DNA of 64,000 nt from Ovoidimarina sp038744785 (GTDB taxonomy: Bacteria > Pseudomonadota > Alphaproteobacteria > Rhodobacterales > Rhodobacteraceae): assembly GCA_038744785.1 (NCBI GenBank), contig JBCDLX010000001.1, forward strand, positions 62,001-126,000, given 5' to 3'. A model generated the notes under the pieces. It worked only from the letters and a program-made list of their open reading frames with translations, was not told the DNA's origin and ran no database searches. The first letter of the stretch is position 1, and each line of letters opens with the position of its first letter. Of this stretch, positions 8,375 to 16,769 are shown piece by piece. The position numbers and the translations under genes were made by a program.

Positions 8375-9151
8375 ATGACCGAACTTCTGACCGCAAAGCA
8401 GATGAGGGCCATCGAACAGGCGGCCATAGACAGCGGCAGTATAACTGGCCTTGAGCTTATGGAACGCGCGGGCCGCGGCGTCGTCGAGGCAATTTTTGAG
8501 AAGTGGCCCGAGCTTCGCGCGACTTCCCACCGGGCGGTGGTCCTGTGCGGTCCGGGCAACAATGGCGGCGACGGGTTCGTGGTGGCGCGCCTGCTTTGTC
8601 AGAAAGGTTGGGAAGTGGAGGTGTTTCTCTACGGCAACTCGGAAAAGTTGCCTCCGGATGCGCGGACAAATTGGGAGCGCATAGCGGAGGGCATACAACG
8701 TCGCGAATTCTATTGGCCAGAACCGTCAGATGATCAGGTTTGTGACTTTCGTGAAGCTGCGTCTCATGTTCGCGACCTGCAAAAAGATCCGGCGAACGAG
8801 AACCTGCCGCCTTTCATATTGGTCGACGCACTGTTTGGAATCGGGCTTGGGCGGCCGCTTTCAAAAATTGACCAAATCGTCGAACACTGGGACTACATCA
8901 CCAACTTTCGTGACCTGAACTACGCACGAGTGGTTGCAATTGATATCCCAAGCGGGTTGGACGCGGACACGGGAGAGATCGTGCGCGGGGAAAGCATGTC
9001 CTTTACTGGCGTACTTCCAAGCGATCTGACGGTCACATTCCATGCCAAAAAGCGAGGATTGGAGCGGGGGCCAAACACTCGATTGTGTGGAGATGTCGTC
9101 GTCGCCGATATTGGCCTTGCGCGCTGGGACAATGCCCGTAACTCGACCTGA
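8375..9151 (+). CDS. nnrE: NAD(P)H-hydrate epimerase (YjeF_N domain)
   Basis: This 258-residue protein has a YjeF N-terminal domain: LTAKQMRAIEQAAIDSG, GLELMERAGRGVVEAI, the phosphate-binding loop CGPGNNGGDGFVVARLL, then VDALFGIGLGRPL and AIDIPSGLDADTG. It interconverts R and S epimers of hydrated NADH/NADPH so the dehydratase can repair them. The start (MTELLTAKQM) matches the family; upstream codons do not. The dehydratase follows 43 bases downstream as a separate gene, whereas many bacteria fuse both domains. Codon use here is visibly less GC-rich than in the next gene. Confidence 0.9.
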   Translation: MTELLTAKQMRAIEQAAIDSGSITGLELMERAGRGVVEAIFEKWPELRATSHRAVVLCGPGNNGGDGFVVARLLCQKGWEVEVFLYGNSEKLPPDARTNWERIAEGIQRREFYWPEPSDDQVCDFREAASHVRDLQKDPANENLPPFILVDALFGIGLGRPLSKIDQIVEHWDYITNFRDLNYARVVAIDIPSGLDADTGEIVRGESMSFTGVLPSDLTVTFHAKKRGLERGPNTRLCGDVVVADIGLARWDNARNST

Positions 9152-9194
9152 CCGCCCCTTCACCTTGGCACAGATACTCGCACCGGAGGCATAA

Positions 9195-10118
9195 ATGTTC
9201 AGAGACGCGCAAGTCATCACTGGCGGCCCGGCGCTGCGCGAAGCGCTGGCCAAAACGCCGGAAGCCCACAAATATTCCCACGGCCACGCCCTGATCCTCT
9301 CTGGCCCCGCGGGCCAAACCGGTGCAGCCCGCCTCGCCGCGCGTGGCGCGCTTCGGATCGGCGCGGGGCTTGTGACCGTCGCCGCACCGCCTGACGCGAT
9401 GGCTGAGAACGCCGCCGACCTTACCGCCATCATGCTGCGGCTTGTTGCGGATGCGGGTGTGCTCTCGCAAACGCTCAAAGACCTGCGCCTCAACGCCCTT
9501 TGTCTTGGGCCGGGACTGGGCGTCTCTGAACATACCCGCGCGCTCGTCACCGCAGCGCTCGCCCTGGTTCCCCCTGCCCTAGAACCGGGTGAATCCTTCA
9601 AACCCGGGACGCGGGCCATCGTGCTTGATGCTGACGCGCTAACGGTCTTTGCCGACGACCCCGAAGCGCTCTTTGCCCAGCTTCACGAGGCATGCGTCCT
9701 GACCCCGCATGCAGGCGAGTTCGCCCGTCTTTTCCCCGACATTGCGGAAAAGCTTGCCGAACCGCCCACGAAAGGCCCCGCCTTTTCCAAACTCGACGCC
9801 ACGCGCGAAGCCGCCGCCCTCGCGGGCTGCACGGTCCTTTTCAAGGGTCCCGAAACCGTCATCGCCGACCAGACGGGCGCAGCCAGCATCAACTCGGCCC
9901 ACTTTGACCGCGCCGCCCCCTGGCTTGCCACTGCAGGCTCCGGCGACGTGCTGGCAGGCTTCATCACCGGGCTTCTGGCGCGCGGGTTCAGCCCGATCAA
10001 CGCCGCGTCGACCGCCGCCTGGCTTCACGTTGAATGCGCGCTTAGCTTTGGCCCGGGCCTGATCGCCGAAGACATTCCCGAGGAATTGCCGAAGGTCTTG
10101 CGAACCCTTGTCGCCTAG
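9195..10118 (+). CDS. nnrD: ADP-dependent NAD(P)H-hydrate dehydratase
   Basis: This 307-residue YjeF_C / carbohydrate-kinase-like protein has HGHALILSGPAGQTGAARLAARG near the N-terminus, the central LCLGPGLG and VLDADALT motifs, the catalytic-site segment VLTPHAGEFARLFP, and the nucleotide-binding ATAGSGDVLAGFITGLLA. It dehydrates S-NAD(P)HX with ADP. A stop codon directly abuts the ATG upstream and GGAGG precedes it, so it is a true independent start rather than a broken fusion. It overlaps the convergent Hint gene by 4 bases (CTAG). Confidence 0.92.
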   Translation: MFRDAQVITGGPALREALAKTPEAHKYSHGHALILSGPAGQTGAARLAARGALRIGAGLVTVAAPPDAMAENAADLTAIMLRLVADAGVLSQTLKDLRLNALCLGPGLGVSEHTRALVTAALALVPPALEPGESFKPGTRAIVLDADALTVFADDPEALFAQLHEACVLTPHAGEFARLFPDIAEKLAEPPTKGPAFSKLDATREAAALAGCTVLFKGPETVIADQTGAASINSAHFDRAAPWLATAGSGDVLAGFITGLLARGFSPINAASTAAWLHVECALSFGPGLIAEDIPEELPKVLRTLVA

Positions 10119-11173
10119 CCAGAAAGCGCCCCGGCTTCCCAGCCTCTCAAAAGCCCACGGGCAGGATCGACGCTGTGAAACTCCGGAAACAACTCCAGAA
10201 ACTCTCTCCGCGTTTCGCCATCCATCGCTGCAATCGTGGCAGGGCCGGGCCGAAAACTCTCGGCCTGCGCGCCATTCGCCCAGATGATTTCATGCGCGTC
10301 GAACATCATGTGAAGATAGGTCACGCCGCCAGGCGCGAAATCCAGCGCGATGCCGGGTCGTCCCACTAGATGCTTGGCCGCCGCCAGCACCTCGCGCTCT
10401 CCAAACAACAATTCGGCCTTCCACCCCCGGATCAGCACCCGATGCTGTTGCGACACGACCAAGTCCCGGTCAGGTAGCCCGCCCCCCAGGGCCCCCATTT
10501 CTATTCTGACGGGCAAGAAACTGTCCTTAGCTGCAACATCGGCAGGTGACACATCGGTCCTGCCGATCCATCGTACGGGCTGGGGTCCGCGATCCCGCGT
10601 TAGAACAAGACTGCCAACGCAAAGATCCTCGATCCTGCGCTCCCCCGAAGGAACCGCGATCCGTGTCCCTGGCGTAAAGCAGATCGGAAAAGCGAACTCT
10701 GGCGCCGCGATGGCGGGTTGACCGAAATCGCCCGGACCTTCGCGGGTATCGACGACCACCAGATCCACACCGGTCGGAGGAAAACCGCCCTGCCCGCCGA
10801 CAAAAGCCAGGCCCTCGACTGTGGCGTAGGATGGCGAGCTGTCGCGCAGGTTAACGCCGACGGCCGTGTATTCGATCCCTGTGTTCGGATCGCGAAGCAC
10901 CACCGTGTACTCCGCTTCGACCACGGTCTGGTTGCTATAGGACGTCCCATTTATGGTCTGTGCCCCGTTCAGGCGCTGGTTGCCATCATTGTCGTCAAAG
11001 TCGCTGTCGCTACCGCCATCGCGCACTTCGACCTCTGTAAGGTTCAGCGCGTCGAGCCGAATGGTTTCGCCGTCCAAGTGCGATGCATCGCCTTGAGTGA
11101 AACCGGACAAAGACTTGCCGCCGCTGACAGATATGTTCAGCCCTTCGACAATCCAAATACTGTAGTCTGCCAC
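10115..11173 (-). CDS. Hint-domain protein (second copy)
   Basis: This is a 352-residue protein from a GTG start at 11173, giving MADYSIWIVEGLNISVSGG followed by the GFTQGDASHLDGETIRL motif. It ends with a Hint domain: ICFTPGTRIAVPSGERRIED, VGSLVLTRDRGPQPVRWIGR, LVVSQQHRVLIRGWKAELLFG, then the YLHMMFDAHEIIWANGAQAESF motif. The same last motif ends the Hint domain at 3660-4613, so the two are paralogous in that domain but have different N-terminal halves. The N-terminal region contains a Gly/Asp stretch (DGGSDSDFDDNDGNQ) suggestive of calcium binding. The role is unknown. The longer ATG start at 11233 is less likely. Confidence 0.72.
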   Translation of the reverse strand: MADYSIWIVEGLNISVSGGKSLSGFTQGDASHLDGETIRLDALNLTEVEVRDGGSDSDFDDNDGNQRLNGAQTINGTSYSNQTVVEAEYTVVLRDPNTGIEYTAVGVNLRDSSPSYATVEGLAFVGGQGGFPPTGVDLVVVDTREGPGDFGQPAIAAPEFAFPICFTPGTRIAVPSGERRIEDLCVGSLVLTRDRGPQPVRWIGRTDVSPADVAAKDSFLPVRIEMGALGGGLPDRDLVVSQQHRVLIRGWKAELLFGEREVLAAAKHLVGRPGIALDFAPGGVTYLHMMFDAHEIIWANGAQAESFRPGPATIAAMDGETRREFLELFPEFHSVDPARGLLRGWEAGALSG

Positions 11174-11295
11174 GCCAAATCGCTCGCATGTTGCGCGTTC
11201 TCCAAAGTTAGAGACCGGTTGCCGCGAAATCAAATAGCGCGTGACGTGTTTGGGGTTTTCACGTTCGCAGGTTTGCTTTATTCACCCGGCGTCGT

Positions 11296-11380
11296 GCGGG
11301 TGTGGCGGAATTGGTAGACGCACCAGATTTAGGTTCTGGCGCCGCAAGGCGTGGGGGTTCAAGTCCCTCCACCCGCACCA
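11296..11380 (+). tRNA. tRNA-Leu (anticodon UAG)
   Basis: This is an 85-base tRNA. The acceptor stem GCGGGTG pairs with CACCCGC, followed by A and an encoded CCA. The anticodon arm is CCAGA-TTTAGGT-TCTGG with anticodon TAG. A class II variable arm (GGCGCCGCAAGGCGT region) and GGGGGTTCAAGTCCCTC as the T arm confirm leucine. No integrase gene or repeat of its 3' end was seen nearby. Confidence 0.97.
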
Positions 11381-11631
11381 TCACAAGTGACTTTCGCATC
11401 GTTTTTTCAGTAGCTAAGTTCGCAGAGCTGCCGGATTCTCGTACCGACGAGCTACCCTTTATGTTGGATTCAGTGTGGACCATACCTTTCGATCCATAGC
11501 AGGAAGACATCCTGGTTCCTTCCCTCAGCCGGAGGAAGTCCCTAGTTCAAGCTCGGGCGTGCGCCGCAACAAAGCCCTCTACAACCAACGCTGCAAAAAT
11601 CTGTCCTTTCGACAGGGATCGTTGCAGACCT

Positions 11632-12462
11632 CTAGAGACGTTTCCGAACTCGCTCGGCGTATTCGGATGGATGACTGCCGAACTGCGCGTAGAACGCCGA
11701 TCTGAAGCTGTGGCCAGATGCATACCCGACCCGATTTGCGGCCTGAACAACTGAAGCACCGGCTCGCAATGCCGATGCAGCCCGATCCATACGGAGCGAC
11801 GTCACGAAAGCATGTACGGGCATCCCTGAGGTTCGCAAAAACATCCGGGCAAAGTGAAATCGGCTCACTGCTGCAACGTCTGCCAGCACACTAAGCCGCA
11901 GGTCTTTGTCTAGGTTCGCATCGATATAGGCGGCGACACGTTTCACGCGGCGATGGTCGAGACCAAGCTCTTTCTTCGGCCTTGGCCGAGCACCAGCCGC
12001 CTCCAGACTGCGCGCAATCGCGTTTCGCAAACGTTCTTCAAGTTCCTCGTGCGACAGCGACATTCCGCCAAGCGCATGCGCTCTGACCCGCATCGCAAGT
12101 GCGCTGAGTGAGGGGTCACATCGGTTCCACAGCCTTTCGTGATCCTGGAATGCTTCGGCGCGCATATCGGATACGACCTCACGTCGAATCCAACCCGCAG
12201 GTCGCACTTCGACGAACTCCGAAGGCCCATCGGTTTCAAGAAAGCGCACCGTGTCGCAACCAACCGCACCGCCAGTATGCCGCAAGATAGGCAGTTCTTC
12301 GATGCCTCCACCACGATGCTCTACCACAGTTCGTTCGTGTTCCAGAAACGCGAAGTCCAGGGCAAATGGCTCTGCAACCAGATCTCCGATTTCGCGCCGT
12401 CCAGAGCCACCCATGCGTCCATAGGTCACTGCGGCAACGCTGAAGTCGTCACGAAACATCAT
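11632..12462 (-). CDS. AraC-family transcriptional regulator
   Basis: This 276-residue protein has a C-terminal AraC DNA-binding domain with two helix-turn-helix units: RVAAYIDANLDKDLRLSVLADVAAVSRFHFARMF, then RMDRAASALRAGASVVQAANRVGYASGHSFRSAFYAQFGSHPSEYAER. The N-terminal 165 residues form a sensing domain with no recognisable motif. It is divergent from the Tat-exported aldo/keto reductase gene across a 126-base gap, so that gene is the likely target. Confidence 0.85.
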   Translation of the reverse strand: MMFRDDFSVAAVTYGRMGGSGRREIGDLVAEPFALDFAFLEHERTVVEHRGGGIEELPILRHTGGAVGCDTVRFLETDGPSEFVEVRPAGWIRREVVSDMRAEAFQDHERLWNRCDPSLSALAMRVRAHALGGMSLSHEELEERLRNAIARSLEAAGARPRPKKELGLDHRRVKRVAAYIDANLDKDLRLSVLADVAAVSRFHFARMFLRTSGMPVHAFVTSLRMDRAASALRAGASVVQAANRVGYASGHSFRSAFYAQFGSHPSEYAERVRKRL

Positions 12463-12588
12463 TTGGATGCAGGGGCCATGTACGTTTCTTGCGCAATTGA
12501 TCCAAGCACGTAGAACGAATTGCTAAAAGCCCCACCTTACTACGCGAGGAACGACGAAATGACCCGTCAAAAGCGCAGGAGGCCATCT

Positions 12589-13734
12589 ATGTTGAGGCAA
12601 AACAGCAAAATCAATCCGTCACGTCGCGCGCTCCTTACCGGCGTTCCGGTTGCCGTGACCGCACTTGCCCTCGGGGTGACGCGCGCCGCAACGCAATCTT
12701 CGGACAGCACGCGAGCAAGCGGACTGGGACGCCGGAAGCTCGGCGACTTGGACGTTTCCGAGTTGGGATTGGGTGTGCAGAACATGCACCGGACCTTTCA
12801 CTCCATTGTCCCGGACAGGGGCGAGATGATTGGGCTAATCCAGTCAGCTTTCGACCAGGGCGTGACGTTCTTCGACTGTGCCGAGGTCTATGGTCCATTC
12901 CATTGCGAAGAAATTCTCGGCGAGGCGATGGCCTCTTTTCGTGACGAGGTTCAAATCACAACCAAGTTTGGCTTCAATGTAGATCCAGAGACCGGCACAT
13001 GGGACTTCACTGTCAACAGTCAACCCGCGCAGATTAGACGGGCGGTCGAAGGATCCCTTCGGCGGCTTGGTACAGACCGTGTGGATCTTTTGTATCAGCA
13101 CCGGGTTGATCCAAACGTTCCGATCGAGGATGTGGCAGGGACCGTCCAAGACCTGATTGATGAAGGCAAGGTCTTGCACTGGGGCCTGTCAGAGATGGGG
13201 CCGGCAACGCTTCGAAAAGCGCACCAGATTTTACCGGTCAGCGCAGTCCAAAGCGAATACTCCATGTTATGGAGGGGCCGCGAACAGGATATCCTTCCGC
13301 TAACTCGCGAGCTTGGAATTGGCTTCGTTCCTTTCGCGCCACTCGGATACGGGTTCCTGACCGGGGCGATCGACATGGAAACGACCTTCGCGCCGAGCGA
13401 CTTCCGCGCCGCGACATCACGAATGGACCCAGAAAACCGCGCGGCAAACATGGAACTGCTTCAACTTGTGCGCGCGTGGGCAGAGCGAAAGCGCGCCAAA
13501 CCCGGTCAAATCGCATTGGCGTGGCTCCTTGCCCAAGGCGACGACATCGTTCCGATCCCAGGAACGACCCAGATGTCTCATCTGCGCGACAACGTCGCAA
13601 CGTCAGAGTTAAGTTTCACAGAGGACGAATTGACCGAGTTGAATGCCGCACTTGATGCAATCGAAGTGAAGGGTGTTCGAGCACCTTCCGTCGTTGCGGA
13701 ATGGTCCGACGTTGAAGCACCCGACGCTACTTGA
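12589..13734 (+). CDS. Aldo/keto reductase with Tat signal peptide
   Basis: This is a 381-residue protein. The N-terminus has a twin-arginine signal (NPSRRALLTGVPVAVTALALG), so the enzyme is probably exported folded with its cofactor. The AKR barrel follows: GLGRRKLGDLDVSELGLG, the catalytic Asp/Tyr region FFDCAEVYGP, a later Lys in TTKFGF, the His of YQHRVDP, and the cofactor-binding VPIPGTTQMSHLRDNV. It resembles the YakC/IolS group that oxidises or reduces aldehydes or sugars with NADPH. The ATG at 12589 is preferred because AGGAGG lies 6 bases upstream; an earlier ATG at 12559 is possible. Confidence 0.85.
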   Translation: MLRQNSKINPSRRALLTGVPVAVTALALGVTRAATQSSDSTRASGLGRRKLGDLDVSELGLGVQNMHRTFHSIVPDRGEMIGLIQSAFDQGVTFFDCAEVYGPFHCEEILGEAMASFRDEVQITTKFGFNVDPETGTWDFTVNSQPAQIRRAVEGSLRRLGTDRVDLLYQHRVDPNVPIEDVAGTVQDLIDEGKVLHWGLSEMGPATLRKAHQILPVSAVQSEYSMLWRGREQDILPLTRELGIGFVPFAPLGYGFLTGAIDMETTFAPSDFRAATSRMDPENRAANMELLQLVRAWAERKRAKPGQIALAWLLAQGDDIVPIPGTTQMSHLRDNVATSELSFTEDELTELNAALDAIEVKGVRAPSVVAEWSDVEAPDAT

Positions 13735-14048
13735 TTCTCGCTTGATCGGAACGGGCGTTAGGGGCTGCTGAGGCAACCCCTTTTGCCGATCAGGGCGCAC
13801 CGGTCGATGTTCGTCCACCTAAAATGCAACTCTGAGGTCTTTGGGCGCTTGTTGGAGCTTCCCATGAAGGTTCAGCATGCGTGCAGGCGATCGCGACGCG
13901 CCTCGCCTTGGCAGGGAACGGTCCTTCGCATGCTCCGACATTCATCCCCCCAGCCGTCTCTGGCAAAGGTTGCCTACGTTGTTTCGCCCCAACGAGTTGG
14001 ATACCAGTTTGATTTGGCTAATGCTGAAAATCGATCTATTGATGCAAT
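13735..14048. other. Intergenic region between aldo/keto reductase and LysR gene
   Basis: No coding sequence with a ribosome-binding site was found here. It holds a probable terminator near 13760 and, at its right end, one arm of a LysR-type box. The middle (about 13800-14030) shows no recognisable feature. Confidence 0.5.
13760..13784 (+). terminator. Probable terminator of the aldo/keto reductase gene
   Basis: AGGGGCTGC, loop TGAG, GCAACCCCT form a stem with one C-A mismatch, followed by TTTT. It lies 26 bases after the stop codon. Confidence 0.5.
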
Positions 14049-14060
14049 ATGAGGATCAAT
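14038..14060 (+). promoter_or_regulatory. LysR-type box overlapping the lysR start
   Basis: ATTGAT-N11-ATCAAT is a perfect dyad containing the T-N11-A pattern bound by LysR regulators. The ATG at 14049 lies in its spacer, so a bound regulator would repress its own gene. The assignment is by pattern only. Confidence 0.35.
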
Positions 14061-14990
14061 TTTGATTTCTTCGATCTTGAGGCGTTTCTTGCGGTCAAGG
14101 AAACGGGGTCATTTCACGCAGCCGCGGACCGGCTGGGGCTGTCTCAGTCTTCGGTGACCCGCCGGGTGAGAAAGTTGGAAGAGGCACTTGGAACGACGCT
14201 TTTCGAGCGCACAACTCGCGACGTGCGCCCCACCCTGGCTGGCAAGCGGCTCCAACTCAGGGCGGACGCCATGCTGCAGGAGGCGCGTGAAACAACGCGC
14301 GCCCTTCGCGACGAAAGCGCTGCCTTTGCCCATCAACGTGCCCAGACAGTAACGCTGGCCACAATTCCAACCGTTGTGGCTGCGCTTGTGACGCCAGCGA
14401 TCCGCAGCTTGCAAAGCGACATAAAACCAGTTCGCATCAGGCTTCTCGATCTTGCCGCAAACGAGGTTGCAGAAGCGGTCGCACAAGGCGAGGCCGACTT
14501 TGGCCTCTGCTCGGTGCCCATGCTGGAACCAACAACCGAATTCACTCCATTGTTCGAAGAGCCGCTCGTGCTCGCGGTGCACCCAAACCATAGGTTGGCA
14601 GCAAGAGATCAGGTCTATTGGCATGATTTGAGGAATGAGTCGCTAGTTTTGCCTGCACAGGGAACCGGCAACCGCCTTGTGATTTACGAAGCGCTTGCCC
14701 GCAGCGGCACGCCAATTCGATGGAGCTACGAAGCCAGGCGGACCTCGACCGCGCTGGATCTGGTTGCGCAAGGTGTGGCGGTGTCGCCGGTCCCCAAACT
14801 CGTGTCATTGCACACGGCAAACCGGGACATCGCATGGAAGGATCTGGCCGACCCATCGGTATGGCGCCCGATCGGGTTACTGACCCGTCTTGGCCAAAGC
14901 CACACGAAGGCCGCAAGTGCATTTAAAGAGAAGATTCTGGCCGCCGCGAACGCACTGCAGAAAGATCTGACGGTTCGAACTATTCCATAG
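14049..14990 (+). CDS. LysR-family transcriptional regulator
   Basis: This 313-residue protein has the N-terminal winged helix-turn-helix of LysR regulators (FDLEAFLAVKETGSFHAAADRLGLSQSSVTRRVRKLEEALGTTLF). A periplasmic-binding-like effector domain (residues about 95-300) follows, with FGLCSVPML and the FEEPLVLAVHPNHRLA segment. Its target is unknown; the tandem aldo/keto reductase gene upstream and any gene downstream are candidates. There is no strong ribosome-binding site before the ATG. Confidence 0.85.
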   Translation: MRINFDFFDLEAFLAVKETGSFHAAADRLGLSQSSVTRRVRKLEEALGTTLFERTTRDVRPTLAGKRLQLRADAMLQEARETTRALRDESAAFAHQRAQTVTLATIPTVVAALVTPAIRSLQSDIKPVRIRLLDLAANEVAEAVAQGEADFGLCSVPMLEPTTEFTPLFEEPLVLAVHPNHRLAARDQVYWHDLRNESLVLPAQGTGNRLVIYEALARSGTPIRWSYEARRTSTALDLVAQGVAVSPVPKLVSLHTANRDIAWKDLADPSVWRPIGLLTRLGQSHTKAASAFKEKILAAANALQKDLTVRTIP

Positions 14991-15487
14991 TTCAGTTGGC
15001 AGCCGCTCAGTGGTGAGTCTAGCCTGTGGAACTTGGTCGTTGCGGCTTCCCCTGCCGCGTTGACCTCCAATCATTCCGCACCTTTCGCTGGGCGCTGCGG
15101 TCAGTACTCTTCAGACAGATCCTTCGGAGTTGCTACATACGCCGATGGGCGGAGCCACGAGGCGCTCCGCCCATCGGGGACCGGGAAAACGGGATGAGCC
15201 CGGTCTTTTGGGACACTGATTACCTGGAGGAGCAAGCGCCAACCCCCTCAAACGGAAAACATGGCTAAAACTGTGTTCAAACACCAAATCGCAAACACTT
15301 CCAGGAGATTTAGGGCGCGGACGGCGCGATACCGTACGGGACGAATGAGCCGAGCCGTCCGCGACCCCATCTCCCCCAGATCTATACTTTAGTATACAAA
15401 TCAGGCAGGCACAATGCTCCGACGCGTGCAAGGCCGTGGACGGAACTGGTCGTAAGGCCGAAAGCTAACTTGCCTGTGTCCGGTCCG
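14991..15487. other. 497-base gene-poor region with inverted repeats
   Basis: There is no convincing gene. It contains a perfect 14-base inverted repeat at 15142-15177 (listed separately) and a smaller AT-rich dyad TATACT-TT-AGTATA at 15383-15396, which could be an operator or part of a promoter. A 43-codon frame starting at 15261 lacks a ribosome-binding site. Confidence 0.4.
15142..15177. repeat. Perfect 14-bp inverted repeat with 8-base loop
   Basis: CCGATGGGCGGAGC and GCTCCGCCCATCGG flank the loop CACGAGGC. The stem is strong, but neither side has a T-run, so it is not a typical intrinsic terminator. It may end the LysR transcript with help, or mark a small RNA or an excised element. Confidence 0.6.
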
Positions 15488-15829
15488 TCAGCCCGATCGT
15501 TCGTGGGCCGCAAGTCTATCGGCCTCTTTCTCTGGCCAATCGATCCATTCGCGGCTGCGACGGGCGTTCACATGACACGGTGAATGGTTCCCGCCGGCGT
15601 CAAGATGAGCCTGGCGATGGCAATCGGGGCACAGCGCGATCGCGACACTGTAGTCCTGCCCCGTCGTTAAGTCGCTAATGTACTCTTCGCCGCAAATCTC
15701 CAAAAACTTGCCGTCTTTAAGCAGTTCACCAAGCGTGATGCTACAATTGTGGCACCGGTCCGCTTCAAGAGCGGCTGCTGCGTCTTCCGGCTTCAGATTT
15801 TTCTGAAAGCGGCACTCAGTTGGGGGCAT
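15488..15829 (-). CDS. Small HNH-nuclease-like zinc protein
   Basis: This is a 113-residue protein. It has two Cys pairs, RCHNC (residues about 25-29) and LCPDCHRQAH (about 66-75), separated by a segment with EYISDLTTGQDY. The CPDCHRQAH motif is the second half of many HNH nuclease folds, and CHNC could supply the other zinc ligands. The usual strong HNH histidine before the second pair is not obvious, so nuclease activity is uncertain. GGAG lies some 10 bases before the start. It sits alone in a gene-poor stretch, so acquisition by transfer is possible. An alternative reading is a zinc-ribbon protein of unknown role. Confidence 0.5.
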   Translation of the reverse strand: MPPTECRFQKNLKPEDAAAALEADRCHNCSITLGELLKDGKFLEICGEEYISDLTTGQDYSVAIALCPDCHRQAHLDAGGNHSPCHVNARRSREWIDWPEKEADRLAAHERSG

Positions 15830-16000
15830 GCCCTGGTCTCCAAGAACGCAAGTCGATCGGTGCCGCGCAACCTCGGGACACGCAACACCTATACCAAAGC
15901 ATAGTTTATTCTGGAATTCAAATGGCGCGATTCACATCCCCAGGAGACGCGCGTCAGCTTGCTATGTTGTGCAAACGGCCGGGCTCCGTAACCCAAGGCC

Positions 16001-16615
16001 CTAGAATATGTGCTTTTCCTTTGCCAGAACAACGGCCTGCGTTCTATTGTCGACACCCATCTTAGACATAATGTTCGCGACATGGAGCTTGGCCGTAACC
16101 AGCTTCACACCCAGTTCCTCGGCAATCTGTTTGTTCGACCGGCCGAGACACAGTTTTTCGAGCACTTCCAATTCACGGGTACTGAGGTCCCAAGCCTCCT
16201 TCTTGTGCAGAGCCGCCTGACGTTCGATATCATCCACCGGGACAAAGCCTTGGCCATCAAGGATATCACGGACTGCCGCGATCATTTTGCTCACTGGCAG
16301 TGATTTAGGAAGGTATCCCTCGGCACCCTGTGCAAGAGCATCGCGAACAACCGTCGGTGATGCCACGCCGGACATAAGCGCGACGCGAACATCCGGGAAC
16401 ATGGCGCGGACCTGTCCCAGCCCATCAAGCCCGTCCATTCCCGGCATCCTGTAATCGAAGATTGCAAGATCTATGTCGCCACTGTCGCGCAGGATCACAA
16501 TCGCCTCGTCCAGATTGGCGGCCGTATGAACCGTAAAATCAGGAGCTGCAGACAGGTAGGCCGCGATCGCTTCGCAAACCAGATCGTGATCGTCTGCAAT
16601 AAGGAGTTTGTGCAT
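16001..16615 (-). CDS. LuxR-type (NarL-like) response regulator
   Basis: This 204-residue protein has an N-terminal receiver domain with the acidic pocket D8/D9 and phosphorylation site D54 (AIFDYRMPGMDG), a Lys in the GYLPKS motif, and a C-terminal LuxR helix-turn-helix (LSTRELEVLEKLCLGRSNKQIAEELGVKLVTAKLHVANIMSKM). The start at 16615 (MHKLLIADDHD) is the normal receiver start. It is divergent from a secreted protein and a hybrid kinase at 16770-19812, the likely partners: the kinase carries its own receiver and an Hpt-like domain able to pass phosphate to this protein. Confidence 0.9.
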   Translation of the reverse strand: MHKLLIADDHDLVCEAIAAYLSAAPDFTVHTAANLDEAIVILRDSGDIDLAIFDYRMPGMDGLDGLGQVRAMFPDVRVALMSGVASPTVVRDALAQGAEGYLPKSLPVSKMIAAVRDILDGQGFVPVDDIERQAALHKKEAWDLSTRELEVLEKLCLGRSNKQIAEELGVKLVTAKLHVANIMSKMGVDNRTQAVVLAKEKHIF

Positions 16616-16769
16616 CAAGAGTCGGGTCGCAGTTAACAAAGTTAGGGTGGGCAGGATGCCCGCTTCGGACCGCAGTTACAATTCTGAAGAGTGTCGCATC
16701 AGGCGGTTCGCCGAACGCGTTGAAAAACTGTACACATGTGCGAGTCGCGATGAGGAAAGACCCAAAGAG

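Noticed and set aside
11296..11631. tRNA-Leu as an integration site for a mobile element
   Set aside because: No integrase, no repeated copy of the tRNA 3' end and no phage-like genes were found; the downstream genes are ordinary regulators and an aldo/keto reductase.
15261..15392. A 43-codon basic frame in the gene-poor region
   Set aside because: There is no ribosome-binding site before the ATG, the composition looks random, and it ends inside the AT-rich dyad at 15383-15396.
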